A DNA stretch of 64,000 nucleotides from positions 1,488,001-1,552,000 of the forward strand of contig NC_063017.1 of NCBI RefSeq assembly GCF_020509005.1. Direction: 5' to 3'. The position numbers and the translations under genes were made by a program. This DNA is from Fulvia fulva (taxonomy: Eukaryota > Ascomycota > Dothideomycetes > Mycosphaerellales > Mycosphaerellaceae). Under the pieces are notes generated by a model that had not been told where the DNA came from, did not search any database, and worked only from the letters and a program-made list of their open reading frames with translations. This document shows, in pieces, positions 44,730 through 55,900 of the stretch (the stretch's first letter is position 1; every line of letters begins with the position of its first letter).

Positions 44730-45227
44730 CTATTCCCCATTCCCAGCAAGTGCCTCAGCCTCGATCTTCTCTGACTTGTCCCGCACCTCCTTAGCCATAG
44801 AAACAGGGTTGCGATGCTCCCCCCACGCTCTGCCAAGTCGGTTGTTCATCATCCAAATCACCCTCTGTGTGAACGTCGAAACGCTCGGAACCACAAGAAC
44901 AATTCCCAAGAACTTCCACACCGAAACACCTCGAGCCTGAACCGGGATGTCGAGATTTCCATTCATGATCTCGGCCTTGATGGCGCCGAAGTTGGCGAGG
45001 TAGAGGTAATAGCCAGTGATGAGGCCGGTGAGGATGGTCTTGACAGAGGAGCTGGTGTAAGCGCGGCGGATCGAGTTGGAGTTGGTGATCTGAAACCAGG
45101 TTCTTAGGGTGCTGTTGACCGCGGAGAGTGTGACGTTGTAGACGATGTAGAGGATGATGCCGAAGACGACGTAGAGCATGCCATGGAGGACTGCTGGGGG
45201 CAGGCCGAGGGCTGGTGATGGACACAT
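44730..45227 (-). CDS. hypothetical integral membrane protein
   Basis: A 165-residue ORF with a first hydrophobic segment at about residues 10-33 (VLHGMLYVVFGIILYIVY), a second around 65-83 (ILTGLITGYYLYLANFGAI) and a third around 102-118 (VWKFLGIVLVVPSV). A charged C-terminal tail (EVRDKSEKIEAEALAGNGE) follows. No catalytic motif and no recognised family. It is uninterrupted by introns and has normal base composition. The long clean frame and sensible membrane topology support a real gene; the function is unknown. Confidence 0.6.
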   Translation of the reverse strand: MCPSPALGLPPAVLHGMLYVVFGIILYIVYNVTLSAVNSTLRTWFQITNSNSIRRAYTSSSVKTILTGLITGYYLYLANFGAIKAEIMNGNLDIPVQARGVSVWKFLGIVLVVPSVSTFTQRVIWMMNNRLGRAWGEHRNPVSMAKEVRDKSEKIEAEALAGNGE

Positions 45228-46202
45228 TGTGGATGTGTGTTGACTTGTGGTTTCGAGTCTGAGATTTAGTCAGTGCTGGTACGTTGAGTCATGGTCTGAC
45301 AACCGTACGTACTAGTGTCTTGATCGTAGCGGTGGTAGCCGAGTCTCGTGCGGTGGTCTGTGAATCTTTGCAATGGATTCGTGGTGTTCATGTTATGACC
45401 TGCGAGATCAGCTGGGCTTTAAGTAGACAAAGTCGCAGTTCAAGCACGGACCACAGAAGGAGGTGAATGAGCGATACAAGCTACGTAGACTTACCTGACC
45501 GGCACGTGATGCTACCGCCCGTGATGCAGCGCGTCAAGACATTGTCTCTTAAATGAGTCAAGGACAACAACCCGGAGCCCGCGAAGGTGGCGTGGACGAA
45601 CGCTGTTCGATGAAGCAATGAGTCTCAAGAGCGCTGCGAAATCTGCCAATGTATTGTTGGACAATGGGCTCTACATACCTCACCGCATCCGGTCTCCTTT
45701 GTTAGTAGTAACTTATTAGGAGCCGTATGCTCCTGTACGTACATGGTACCTCTCTGATTCATCATGTATGCATACCCGCACAACGCCCCGCTTCAATGCA
45801 TGCTCTCCTAACCACTGGCGAGCGCTTTGTGCAAGATCACCGGCTTGACAGCGTTGAGACGCCGCGAAACGCCTCACCACGGCGCCCATTGTGAGTGTGT
45901 CGAAAGTGAAGCGGCATGGCATCACAAGCCTGGAAGTACAACCCGACATGTGGAATGGCGTTGCATGTGCCAACATGAACTGGAGCTTGAGATGTGACGT
46001 GCGCAATACTGCCATCGAACTTCGTACCTGCCACTTGAGATCGGTGGCCTCTTATCAATGTGCTGACGGGGCCGCCTCGGGAGATGAATGACCAGAGCTC
46101 TGGAGTAGGCGTGGCACATTTCTCAATTGATATTGACGAGAACGACCGGGATCGGTGGGAGGAAGCTCTTCGTACATCACCTATACCATGCAGAAGTCGT
46201 AC
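45228..46202. other. intergenic region, no gene seen
   Basis: About 975 bp of unique DNA. Short frames on both strands (e.g. 45,716-46,015 minus) overlap one another and lack protein-like composition. It separates the membrane-protein ORF from the 3' end of LSG1. Confidence 0.45.
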
Positions 46203-48299
46203 CTAATCATCATAATCCTTAACAGCCGCCGACCTAACCTTCTTCTGCTGCCTCTTGTTGGCCTTATTATGCTTCTTCGAGTTCAGAGTGTTAACCTCGC
46301 TGAGATCTACGCCCTTCTCCAATGCCGAAATCGTCTTGAGCTTCCTTCCAGTTAGCTGCTTGCCCTGTTCGCTGTACTTGTAGTGGAAAGGCTGCGCTGC
46401 GACCCCGCTGCCTCCGCCCGGACCGAAGAAAGCCTTGTCCAGCGTTGCGCCTTTCCTGCCTGTCTGTTGTGGCATGGCGAGGATGTCAGACTCGGCGTCG
46501 TCCATGAGTGATGGGTTCTCGGTGCCTGCCAAAGATGCTACATCTGACGCAGCGAGATGTGCCCGTCGCTTCTGTGGTAGATGCGCGAGATCGTAAAGTT
46601 CACGATTGAAGTGCTTTCCGTCAATCGGCGGTGTGGCTGGTGGAGGGTGACAATATAGAAGTTTGCCCTTCACGTAGTCTTTCAGGATCGTCCTCGCTGC
46701 TCGGCTCTCATCTGGCTGTCCAAGACCTTGCGTCCAGAAGCCTCTTGCCCTGGCATAGGCTCGTAGAATTTCCTCGCCGGTGGGGTGACCTGTACCGCCT
46801 TCCTCGATGGGTCGTATGATGATCTTCATACCATAGAGAGCATCCAGGAAGTGCTTGGGAATGCGTTGTGCTATCAGGCCTGATGGGCCAGTGCTCTCAC
46901 GCAGCTGATCGATTGGTAGAACACCAGCGCAAACAAGCTCGGCTTTTGTGGTCGCGAAGTTCGGAAACACGAGACCAGGACAATCGCATAGTAAGACTCG
47001 TTCGGAGAGATGAATTGTCTGGAAGTGCTTCGTCTTTCCGGGCGTTGCAGATACGGACACTTTCTTCGCACCGAGAAGTGCGTTGATCGTGGATGATTTA
47101 CCAACGTTGGGATAACCGACCAGTCCGATATTCGTCTTTCTGGTCGCTGTGCCGTCTTCAGACGGTCCTGTCGCCGCAGGTGAGTGTTCCAAGAAGAGTG
47201 CTTCGAGGTCGTCTGTTGTGAGGATGCGGGTCTGCTCTTCAATTGAGAGGTGCTGGGGGTCGGAGTCGGGTACAGCATTCGGCTCGACGTCAACACTTTC
47301 CTCGTCTGTGTAGTGATCACTGTCCTCTTCTTCGTCCTGGATCTGGATCTTCTTCGCCTCTTTTGCGATAACGTCTACAGGCTCAATCTCTTCCTCGATG
47401 TCGCTTTCATCGACGTCTTCACTGTCCTCGTCCTCGTCTTCATCCTCATCACTATCCGCCTCATCTACTAGCCCACCAAATGCATTCGTGCTCTGCTCTG
47501 CTCTTGCCTCGTTCATTTCCTTAGCCAGCTCGGCCGAGAAAAATCGGAAGGCAATACCTCTCTCGGTGAACCACTCTGCCCATATCCTCCTCTGCTCAAG
47601 TGTCATCATGTCTGCCTTGTTCACGAGCAGCAAGTTCCGTTTCTTCCCACCATCTAGCTCTTTCACGTATTGCTCCAGATCCTCGCAGCGGTACAATAGC
47701 GGGTTCCTCGCGTCCACGATCTGCACGACCAGGTCTGATCGCTCGATCACGCGCCACAACTGCCTCCAAACTTCAAGGTTGCGCTCGAACGGTGTCATGA
47801 GTAGGTCGTCGACCTCTTGCAGCTCAGCCAGCCCTCTCCTCCACTCCAGCAAGCTCTCCCTCTCCTTCTCGTCCAACTCTCTCGCGCTCGTGTGCTCATC
47901 CCACTGCGGTCTCCTTGGCACTGTCAAGCGTGCTCTCTTCGCATTTTGCTTCCTCATCACGCCTCTCTCCTCCTCCTTACTCAGCAGATACGGGTTCTTC
48001 TGGTCGGTGTGTATGATCTTGACGTTGTTCATCTTCTCTGCCGTGAAATCTGTGCCCGCAAGCTCTGCAGTGGACAAGAACTCGTCCAATGCGCCCTGCT
48101 CCGTGACCGAGCGCATTTTGACATAGTCGGCCTCCTTCTTCTCGTTCGTGATATACTCATTGCCGAACTGATCAGTACGCTTGATTCCGTTGGGCTGTGC
48201 GTTTCCACGGTGCATATTCGACTTTTTGCCCTTGCCGAAGCGGTCGTTCATGAGGCTGTTGCCGAGCCCGACGGCATTCTTCGATTTGGCGAGCACCAT
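46203..48299 (-). CDS. LSG1: large-subunit GTPase 1 (60S ribosome maturation GTPase)
   Basis: A 698-residue intron-less ORF. It shows the circularly permuted GTPase order of the YlqF/YawG family: G4 NKAD at 227-230, then G1 GYPNVGKSS at 395-403, G2-like TPGKTKHFQ at 419-427 and G3 DCPG at 439-442. A long acidic insert (about 279-345) lies between G4 and G1, as in eukaryotic Lsg1. The C-terminus is Lys/Arg-rich (HNKANKRQQKKVR). Lsg1 acts in the cytoplasm to release the export adaptor Nmd3 from pre-60S subunits. The length fits the family (about 640 in yeast). It is divergent from LTV1, with 202 bp between the start codons. Confidence 0.95.
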   Translation of the reverse strand: MVLAKSKNAVGLGNSLMNDRFGKGKKSNMHRGNAQPNGIKRTDQFGNEYITNEKKEADYVKMRSVTEQGALDEFLSTAELAGTDFTAEKMNNVKIIHTDQKNPYLLSKEEERGVMRKQNAKRARLTVPRRPQWDEHTSARELDEKERESLLEWRRGLAELQEVDDLLMTPFERNLEVWRQLWRVIERSDLVVQIVDARNPLLYRCEDLEQYVKELDGGKKRNLLLVNKADMMTLEQRRIWAEWFTERGIAFRFFSAELAKEMNEARAEQSTNAFGGLVDEADSDEDEDEDEDSEDVDESDIEEEIEPVDVIAKEAKKIQIQDEEEDSDHYTDEESVDVEPNAVPDSDPQHLSIEEQTRILTTDDLEALFLEHSPAATGPSEDGTATRKTNIGLVGYPNVGKSSTINALLGAKKVSVSATPGKTKHFQTIHLSERVLLCDCPGLVFPNFATTKAELVCAGVLPIDQLRESTGPSGLIAQRIPKHFLDALYGMKIIIRPIEEGGTGHPTGEEILRAYARARGFWTQGLGQPDESRAARTILKDYVKGKLLYCHPPPATPPIDGKHFNRELYDLAHLPQKRRAHLAASDVASLAGTENPSLMDDAESDILAMPQQTGRKGATLDKAFFGPGGGSGVAAQPFHYKYSEQGKQLTGRKLKTISALEKGVDLSEVNTLNSKKHNKANKRQQKKVRSAAVKDYDD

Positions 48300-48501
48300 C
48301 TTTGCGGTATGATGGAGGGGATGTGGTGGTGTTGTGTGTACTGTGTAGGAGCAGAGAAGTGTGTAAAGAAGAGGGACATGTTATCTAATCGCTACAGACC
48401 CCTGCTGTGACGCAATTTTCGGACGGGACCCTCATTTTCGCGAGGTCCAATATTTCCTCCCCACCACCAACCACCCCTCGTTACTCTCCACCGCCGCCAA
48501 T
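48300..48501. promoter_or_regulatory. divergent intergenic region between LSG1 and LTV1
   Basis: 202 bp separate the two start codons, so both promoters and 5' UTRs must lie here (or overlap the genes). Pyrimidine-rich runs (CTCCCCACCACCAACC) precede the LTV1 ATG. No TATA box stands out. Shared control of two ribosome-assembly genes is plausible but inferred. Confidence 0.6.
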
Positions 48502-50055
48502 ATGCCTCGCCAGAAGCCCTTCTCCAAGAAAGATGGCGCTGTCCACTTCCAGCTCCTGCATCGCGCCCAGAATGACCCGCTCATTCACGACGAAAGCGCA
48601 CCGTCCATGGTCTTTGCCGAAATCGAGAAAACGCAACCACGACAACAACGACGCGAAGACGAATATGCTTCTAGCAGCGCAGCATCGCAATATAGCGGCG
48701 CCTCATATCGCTCGTACAGATCCACCAAGTCGAAAGTGCGCGGCGACCTTGAGGATGAATTCGGCATGAGCTTCAAGCAGAATGAGGGAGAGGCGGCGCA
48801 ACATGGTGTCTTCTATGACGATACGCAGTACGACTACATGCAGCATATGAAAGATCTGGGAACAGGTGAAGGTGCTGTGACATGGGTCGAAGCAAATCTA
48901 CCGCAGAAAGACAAGGGTAAAGGCAAGCAGAGGTTGGAAGATGCGCTACGGGATATGGACCTGGACGATATGCGAAGTGTTGGGCAAAGCTCAATGACGA
49001 GCAGTGTTGCGAGAAGTCTGTTGCCAGAGGAAGTGCTACCAAGTGAGTTTGTGCAGAAGAGGTCGTACCAAGACATGCAAGATGTGCCAGACGAGATTGC
49101 AGGTTTCCAGCCGGACATGGACCCCAGATTACGGGAAGTGCTCGAGGCGCTGGAAGATGAAGAGTATGTGGACGATGAGGAGGACATCTTCGGAGAGCTG
49201 ACGCAGGATGGCTGGGAGGTGGACAGAGACGAGTGGGAGAGGCTAGGAGAGCAGCAAATGTTCGACGAGGACGATGATGCAGGCTGGGAGAGCGACGACA
49301 CAATCAAAGCGCCTACGTCTCCTCCCTCAACCTCAGACCTACCCGACCCGAATCTACCCTTACCAGCAGGCGAAGACGCAGCACCCCCAGAAGACCCTCA
49401 GGCAGTACCCACAGCGGATCCCACACACGGCGCATGGCTCGACGAGTTCAAGAAGTTCAAGAAGGCCGAGAAGGATGACAAACCCGAGAAAGCACATCAA
49501 GGCTTCGCGCCTTCCACGCTCGAGTCCTCCGCCCTTTCATCTCTCGCTACAGGCCGCAAGAAGAAGCGCAAGGGAGCACAGACCTCAACCTCCAACTACT
49601 CCATGACATCCTCCGCCCTTGTACGAACAGGCCAGCTTACACACCTCGACGACCGATTCGACAAGATGGAAGCGAACTACTCCTTGGCCGAGTTCCCCGA
49701 AGAGGAGGAAGATGACTACCTAGCTGACACGGGATCAATGGCGTCTGGCATGACTGGCATGTCCAAAGCATCGCGGGTGTCGAAATATTCCACCACCAGC
49801 GGGATGAGCGGTGTCAGTGGCATCTCCTCATACTCCCGAGCCACAGACTCGGAAGCACCCAAGCTGGTACGGTCCGACTTCGACTCGGTGTGCGACGAGT
49901 TCCTAGGCTCGCACAGCAAAGTCGGCAAGAACGCGAGGAGGGTAAGAAGAGGTGCGCCACAAAGCGGCATTGAGCAGCTGGACTCTGTGAGGAGAGAGTT
50001 GGGTGATCCGAAGAAGTTCATCTCGAACCGATATCGAAGCACGAAGGCTTCGTGA
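48502..50055 (+). CDS. LTV1: LTV1, 40S ribosomal subunit assembly/export factor
   Basis: A 517-residue intron-less ORF. The N-terminus (FSKKDGAVHFQLLHRAQNDP) is the hallmark LTV1 motif. A conserved middle block (YQDMQDVPDEIAGFQPDMDPRLREVLEALEDEEYVDDEEDIFGEL, about 188-233) and a C-terminal Ser-rich stretch with YSLAEFPEEEEDD and FDSVCDEFLG follow. Ltv1 binds pre-40S particles with Enp1 and Rps3; its phosphorylation (by Hrr25 in yeast) releases it to allow Rps3 placement. Acidic clusters and Ser-rich segments fit this. The start is the first Met of the motif. Confidence 0.93.
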   Translation: MPRQKPFSKKDGAVHFQLLHRAQNDPLIHDESAPSMVFAEIEKTQPRQQRREDEYASSSAASQYSGASYRSYRSTKSKVRGDLEDEFGMSFKQNEGEAAQHGVFYDDTQYDYMQHMKDLGTGEGAVTWVEANLPQKDKGKGKQRLEDALRDMDLDDMRSVGQSSMTSSVARSLLPEEVLPSEFVQKRSYQDMQDVPDEIAGFQPDMDPRLREVLEALEDEEYVDDEEDIFGELTQDGWEVDRDEWERLGEQQMFDEDDDAGWESDDTIKAPTSPPSTSDLPDPNLPLPAGEDAAPPEDPQAVPTADPTHGAWLDEFKKFKKAEKDDKPEKAHQGFAPSTLESSALSSLATGRKKKRKGAQTSTSNYSMTSSALVRTGQLTHLDDRFDKMEANYSLAEFPEEEEDDYLADTGSMASGMTGMSKASRVSKYSTTSGMSGVSGISSYSRATDSEAPKLVRSDFDSVCDEFLGSHSKVGKNARRVRRGAPQSGIEQLDSVRRELGDPKKFISNRYRSTKAS

Positions 50056-50930
50056 GCATAAACGTCATTGCAAGAGCAGCGCTATCCAACTTCTCTAGAT
50101 AGCCATTGGAATTAGCTTCAAGGCGTGCAAGGGTTTCTCATCCCGCGAGCCCGCGCTTTGACTTGTCTTCTTCATACCAGTCGTCGATCTCTCGTAATAA
50201 TGGTCGACAGGTCTCATCGTGGCTACAGCCATTGTGCGAACCTCCAAAGACGCTTCGGCTCAAGCGATGACAGTCATGAGGATGTAAACCTCAACGCGCC
50301 ATGCCCTCGCGCACACGATGACTTCCCGGCGAGCCAATTGGCCTCTCGTGGTTTCAAGCAATGCCAACTCGCACTGGATGGTGGCCGCGATCACAGCAGA
50401 TTGACACACGAACCGTTCGGAGCCGGATCTTGGATGTATTCCCGAGTGTACTGTACAGTGTACATCCAGGGATACGTACTGCTGGACGATGTCTCTCGGC
50501 ACGAGTAGGGCACGAATCACTGCGTGAAGACTACGGTATCGGACGTCTGGTCTGACACACGGTACTCCGGTGTCTGGTAGCTCAGATTCTGGCGCACTTG
50601 GATTGCGCGCTTTGACATTTTAGCCGTGGCTACACCATTGATGGGCTCCTTGATCAATATCTCGGTCGCGGCTTGCACTGGGTGAAGCGGCGCCTCGTTG
50701 TGCAGTAATGCGCCGGAGCCGGATCATGGTTAGGTTTTGAGATTGGTGATGCTGTGTACAGTAGACAGTTTTAGCAGCCCTTGGACGACAACCGTGGCAA
50801 CGCAAGGTGTCACAACCTTCTCACTATTCAGGTCTGCTAAGGTGTCTCAATATTGCCTAGCTCTTTAACCGATAGTGCAGTGTTCCGGCTGCTTCGTGTG
50901 ACCTTAATTGTTTAGGCCCCTGCCGTATCG
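50056..50930. other. gene-free stretch at the right end of the gene island
   Basis: Unique DNA of normal composition with no supported gene. The overlapping frames at 50,125-50,508 and 50,260-50,520 are on opposite strands and look non-coding. Composition switches to RIP type (CpA lost) at about 50,930. Confidence 0.5.
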
Positions 50931-51677
50931 ATATCGTGTTCTATTCGCCGCGTTAACGCGTATTACTAACTTAATAGCCTAATCGATAGATAGCGACACT
51001 AAGGCGGCCGTACCGGTCGTTCTCGCTAGTACGGTATTAGAAGGTATATTCGATCTACCTCGGTAGAAGCGTAAGGCTATAGACTACGTTAAATTCGACT
51101 AGGTACCGGAGATATAGTGAGACCGGTAATTTAGCCGTCGTACGTAGTAACTATAGTATTACTAGAGGTCCTACTAATAGCGGAGGTAGTTATTCGATAG
51201 GGTAGTAGTTAATATTAATAACTAGTATTCTATAACTAAAGGTATTAGAAGGTTACTATTGCTCTACTAACTTATCTAATCTTAGCTCTACGCGTATCGA
51301 ATTACTATAGCTTTTAGAGGTATTATAACTTTATTTAATACGATATCGTAACCGATAGTAGTACTTACCGGTATTAGTACTAGCTCTTATAAACTAGAGG
51401 CTATTATAGCCTAATAAATAGGACAAATAATACGATAAGTTCGGCCGTTCTAAGGGCTAGTTATCTATTATCTTTACCGATACGATTCTCTTTCTATTGC
51501 GTAACTTCTCCTTAATTATTAAGTAGTATCTACGCCTTAGATTATACCGTAATCTAAAGACCTTTATACTAGCGATATAGAAGTATAGAATAGGTAGATA
51601 TATATAGAGGTTTATAGACGGTTAATTCTAGGGATCTATCGTCTAAAGAAGAATTAGAAGAAAGTATACTCCGGATA
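50931..51677. repeat. RIPped DNA of unidentified element, left of the pogo-like transposon
   Basis: Strongly CpA-depleted and with no open frame. No domain was recognised on either strand. It is the left part of the host DNA in which the pogo-like element and LINE B copy 1 inserted; the host resumes at 52,813 and at 60,425. Confidence 0.55.
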
Positions 51678-52810
51678 ACGTACTTTACTACCGAGCGGGC
51701 TATACTACCGAGCGGGCTACTCGTACTAAGAACTATACTACTTCTACTTTAATTACGACGGTATCTTAACACGACGACATCCTATAGAATCGTTACTAGG
51801 AGGACAATTCCTCTTTAGATTCTTCGCTATCTAGCGGGTCTACTTAATAGGTACGTACGTTATACCCCGACTCGCTATATTACTTATAGCGTCGTAGCCT
51901 TAATACTAGCCGAACACTATCTAGCGACTCTCTACTTACTTCCTACCTCCTAGTATCCTCTAGAGGTATTAATTACGACGCCTTATCGAAGGTTAGAGAC
52001 CCTCTAGACTAAATATACTTACGCTTTTGTGCTTTCCGCTATATAAGGGTCTCGTTAGACTTACGTAGCTTACTAATCTCGCTTCGTATAAGAGCTATCT
52101 AATACGCTATCTCTCTACTCCCTCTCTATTACCCTATTAAACGACCTTCCTCTTTCCACTACGCCTCTCTAAACCCGTAACGACGCTCTAAGACGTAATA
52201 ATACCTATTATAAACCCTATCTCGTCGAAGTTATAGATGTCCTAGTTAAGGATACTATACTTCTCCTTTATATTACGTATAAGTAAGAACTACTTCTTAA
52301 TAACGTCTAGATCTTCTATTAGGGCTCGCTAACGATCGTATCTACGTGTTATACGAACCTCTAGCTCACGATGCCGCCTAATGAACCTGTCTATCTAATT
52401 AAGACTAGCGGGCTTAAGACTCTTCTCTTATAGTAATGAATCGGCTATTACTCGTATACTAGGCTTTAATAGCGGGAAACCTCTAAGATCTAGCTCAAGT
52501 ATATACTTAAGTATCACCCTCTCTTCTAGCTCTATAAGCTTCTTCGAATTAGGCTCGTAGTCACCCCGAGGAGGTCGTCTATTCAATCGATACCCTAGTA
52601 TAGTTAGAGACGCGTCGTATACCTTTATAGTAAGTCGATTCGTAATTGTCGCGTCGCGTTTAGTAGCCTAGACAGCTAAGATCAGTTTGGCCTCGTTTAA
52701 AGACAATATAAGCTATAATAGTAGTTTTATAGCTATATCTATAGAAGTGGTATAGTTCTTAGTAAAATTGGCCCGCTCGGTAGTATAGCCCGCTCGGTAG
52801 TAAAGTACGT
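51678..52810 (-). mobile_element. pogo/Fot1-like (Tc1/mariner) DNA transposon, RIPped and internally deleted
   Basis: Terminal inverted repeats of about 40 bp (51,678-51,717 and 52,771-52,810), each holding two copies of ACCGAGCGGGC, are flanked by TA (51,676-51,677 and 52,811-52,812). The minus-strand translation shows a helix-turn-helix/CENP-B-like N-terminal region (from about 52,690) and, near 52,230, DIYNFDEIGF, the start of a DDE transposase core. At 1,133 bp it is shorter than a typical Fot1 (about 1.9 kb) and the rest of the catalytic core is missing, so there is an internal deletion as well as RIP stops. Confidence 0.85.
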
Positions 52811-52949
52811 TATCGTATTTATCGAATAGTACTATTTAGTATAACTAAAGCCCTTATATACGGTAGGTAATAACTCTTAGGACTCTTAACGCGCTATCTA
52901 TCGCTACTATCGACGAGGACTATCTATTCGACAGCCCTTATTAAGACGA

Positions 52950-55900
52950 GTAATCTACATTAGTAGTAGCGACCCGCCTACGCTAGCGGCGGCGTAATCG
53001 TAGTATAAAGAACCCTAAAACTAAGGTTCTATTCCCCTAACGGTAGACCCTAGAGTTACGGAGTTACGGAGGACAACTACCTAATTAGGAAGCGCGACCT
53101 CACCCTAAATAGTAGTAAAGGATAGTAACTAACGAGAGCTATAGCCTTATAAGGCTAACGATAAACAATATAGCGTAGACGACCCTATATACGGAGGTAG
53201 AAAACTTACTAGGGGATAACGAACACCTAGCCCGGGTATAGAAGAATACTATAGTATAGCTACTAGGAGCGCTAAAAGCGCTATTATACTAAATCCCAAA
53301 GACAATCTAATAAGTAATATAGAAGGTAGCCTAGAGACTGACTATATAGGTAATAGTAGTAGTAGGTAAGAATTACCCCCTATAAAGGTAAGTAATACGG
53401 TACGCCTATATATTACTAATCCGGCGGAGAAATAAGAAATCGTAGCTCTAATAAGTAAGGAGATTATCGATAGAATCGGCTAAAAGGAGGTAGTCGGAGC
53501 GAAGGTAGAGGCAATAGGCATAGTGAGACTCTTTACCGTATAAGAGTCTAATAGACAAAAACTAGAGACCTATAAGAAGTAGACTACTAAAGTCGCGAAT
53601 TCGGCGCGAGTCTCTTACTAATAGTATACCGTTATCGCCTACAGGGTCCCTAGGATATTTAAGGTCGAAGACCTTCCCTAACGCTAAGTATAGAACTAGA
53701 ACATATCCCGAGGAGTACGACTAACGAAGGCGGCATAGTTATATAAGACAGTTGACCGAGAGAAGACGTATTTATCGCTTATTATCTAGGTAGAGACAGC
53801 GGAATAAGCTAACTAGATACTAGATAATAGGCTATTCTAGAACTACGAGAGAATAGATACGGAGATCTATTAGAGTAGCTATAGGGTACTATAGTACTTC
53901 TAATACTAATAGTACGGTTATATAGCTCTAAAATACGGGGAGAAGACCCTTAGGTGTCCTTACTACGTAGGCCTATACTAGGGAAGGGAATGCCTAAAAA
54001 AGGAGAGTAGGTATATATACTACGGTAGAAGGCACCTAGCGTACTTAAACTAATACCTAGCTAGAATAGTAGTATAAGAACGAGCGAGATAAGTAAGGAT
54101 CTCTATACTAGCTAGCTACCCCTAACGATAGTAGGAGGGACCTACCGTATATATAGGCTTCGAGCCGAGTAAGAGGAAGAGGTTAGAAGAGACGAATAAG
54201 GGAACCTAACTCTAAACGTATCTACCTCCCGGTAGGCCTCGACACCTTAACCGGGCTACTAACGAACTAGGCTAAATACGAATCTTTAGGGCGCCCTAGC
54301 GGCCCTAGGGCTAGCCGAATAGCGGGATATAGGCTTAGGAGATATAGTAGGCTAGTACGGAAATAGAGCTTACGGATAACGAATAATACTATACGACGAT
54401 ATTCCTATCGTATAGTATAACGTAAACAAAAGTAGGGACAAGGTCTAGCGCCACTTTCTATAAGAGCTAGACCCGCTACGGCACTACGTTATTACGGTAT
54501 AGAAACTATAGATCAACCCCTACGTAGGACTCCTAGCTACTTATAATGACCGGAGATACTATACCGTAATCGCGGGCTAACGAGGCGTTATCCCGAGGAC
54601 ATATATATATATATAAGTAAGACTATAGACCTTAAGTCGTAGAAGGTTATACTATCGTAATAGGGCAACCTAGGAGACATAATATTAATCTAGATCGATA
54701 CGGCATAAGGCTCTATCTAGATCTATAACGTTTATAACCCGCTACCGCGGCGTCGGACAAGTAGGGAACTAGGAACCCTCGCCTACCTAGAGCGGACCCT
54801 AAGCTAAGACACGAAGTAAGTACTCCTCGGCGACTTTAACCTCTACTACCTATAGTAGGGATTCGACTTTACCCCCCCGTACGCGGTTTTAGGGGGAAAG
54901 CTACTAGATATAACCGTACGCTACGGAATGGCCTTAGTAACCCTAAAGGGAATAGAGACGTAGAAGGCCCGTATAAGTATAAGTATAATCGACCTATACT
55001 TTCTATTATAAGAACTTAAAGAGAGACTAGTCTAATACCGACCGAACTACGCGCTAGAGGCCTCCTTAGACTATATCCCTATTTAAACGACGCTAGGGGT
55101 GAAGGCGATAGAGGAGCTAATAAGCGAACTACGCCGTAACTAGAAGAAGGTATACTAGGACGATATAAGAGACTTCCTAATAGTAAACCTACCGTAGTAT
55201 AGGGAACTCGAGACGATAGCTTAGCTTAACTAAGTAGCGGAACAGATTACCTCGGTTATATAGCAAGTAGCGGAACAATATACGCCGTTACTCCGGCCCT
55301 TAACGTAGTAGAAGGCCTTCTAGACCCCTAAATACTCTACGAAGGTAAAGGAGGCTAGAAGGGCAAGGCGACAGTAGATAAAGGAGCATACCTAAGAGAC
55401 GTAGGAGCAATACTATCGCGCGACATAAGAGAAGAAGGCATATATAAGACGTAATAAGCTATAGGACTAGAGAGCGACAATCGGGCTCGTTATAGAAAAA
55501 CCGGAATAGATATAGAGACTAGCTAAATAGGTACGACTACCTAAAGAGCAACGAACCCCTTACTTCCCTTTAATCGTAGACCGCGAAGGGATTGCCTAGA
55601 CTACGCCTCGGGGTAAGGCAAGAGTATTAGCCGACTATTTCTTTTCTATATAAGTAGAGGTAGACCTTACGAATATCGACCCGAGTATATACCCGGAACT
55701 CCTAGACATAGATTAGGCGGTTAGCTCTAATATAGTAAAAGGAGTTATAAGTAAGCTAAAAGGACGAAAAGCCCTAGGCCTAGATAGGATACTAAGCATA
55801 ATACTAAAAGAGTATAGAGAAGAGATCGTACCGAGCCTTATAAACCTATTTACTACGTACCTACGGCTAGGGTATCACCCGAGGCCGTATAGAGAGTCTA

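Noticed and set aside
47398..48126. 242-codon Ser-rich frame opposite LSG1
   Set aside because: Antisense reading of the LSG1 acidic and charged regions; no independent support.
48773..49303. 176-codon minus-strand frame opposite LTV1
   Set aside because: Antisense shadow of the LTV1 acidic region.
50440..50475. GTAC-rich partial palindrome
   Set aside because: Not a true inverted repeat on close reading and no flanking duplication.
50125..50520. Possible small genes right of LTV1 (127 and 86 codons, opposite strands)
   Set aside because: Mutually overlapping, no protein-like features; probably LTV1 downstream noncoding DNA.
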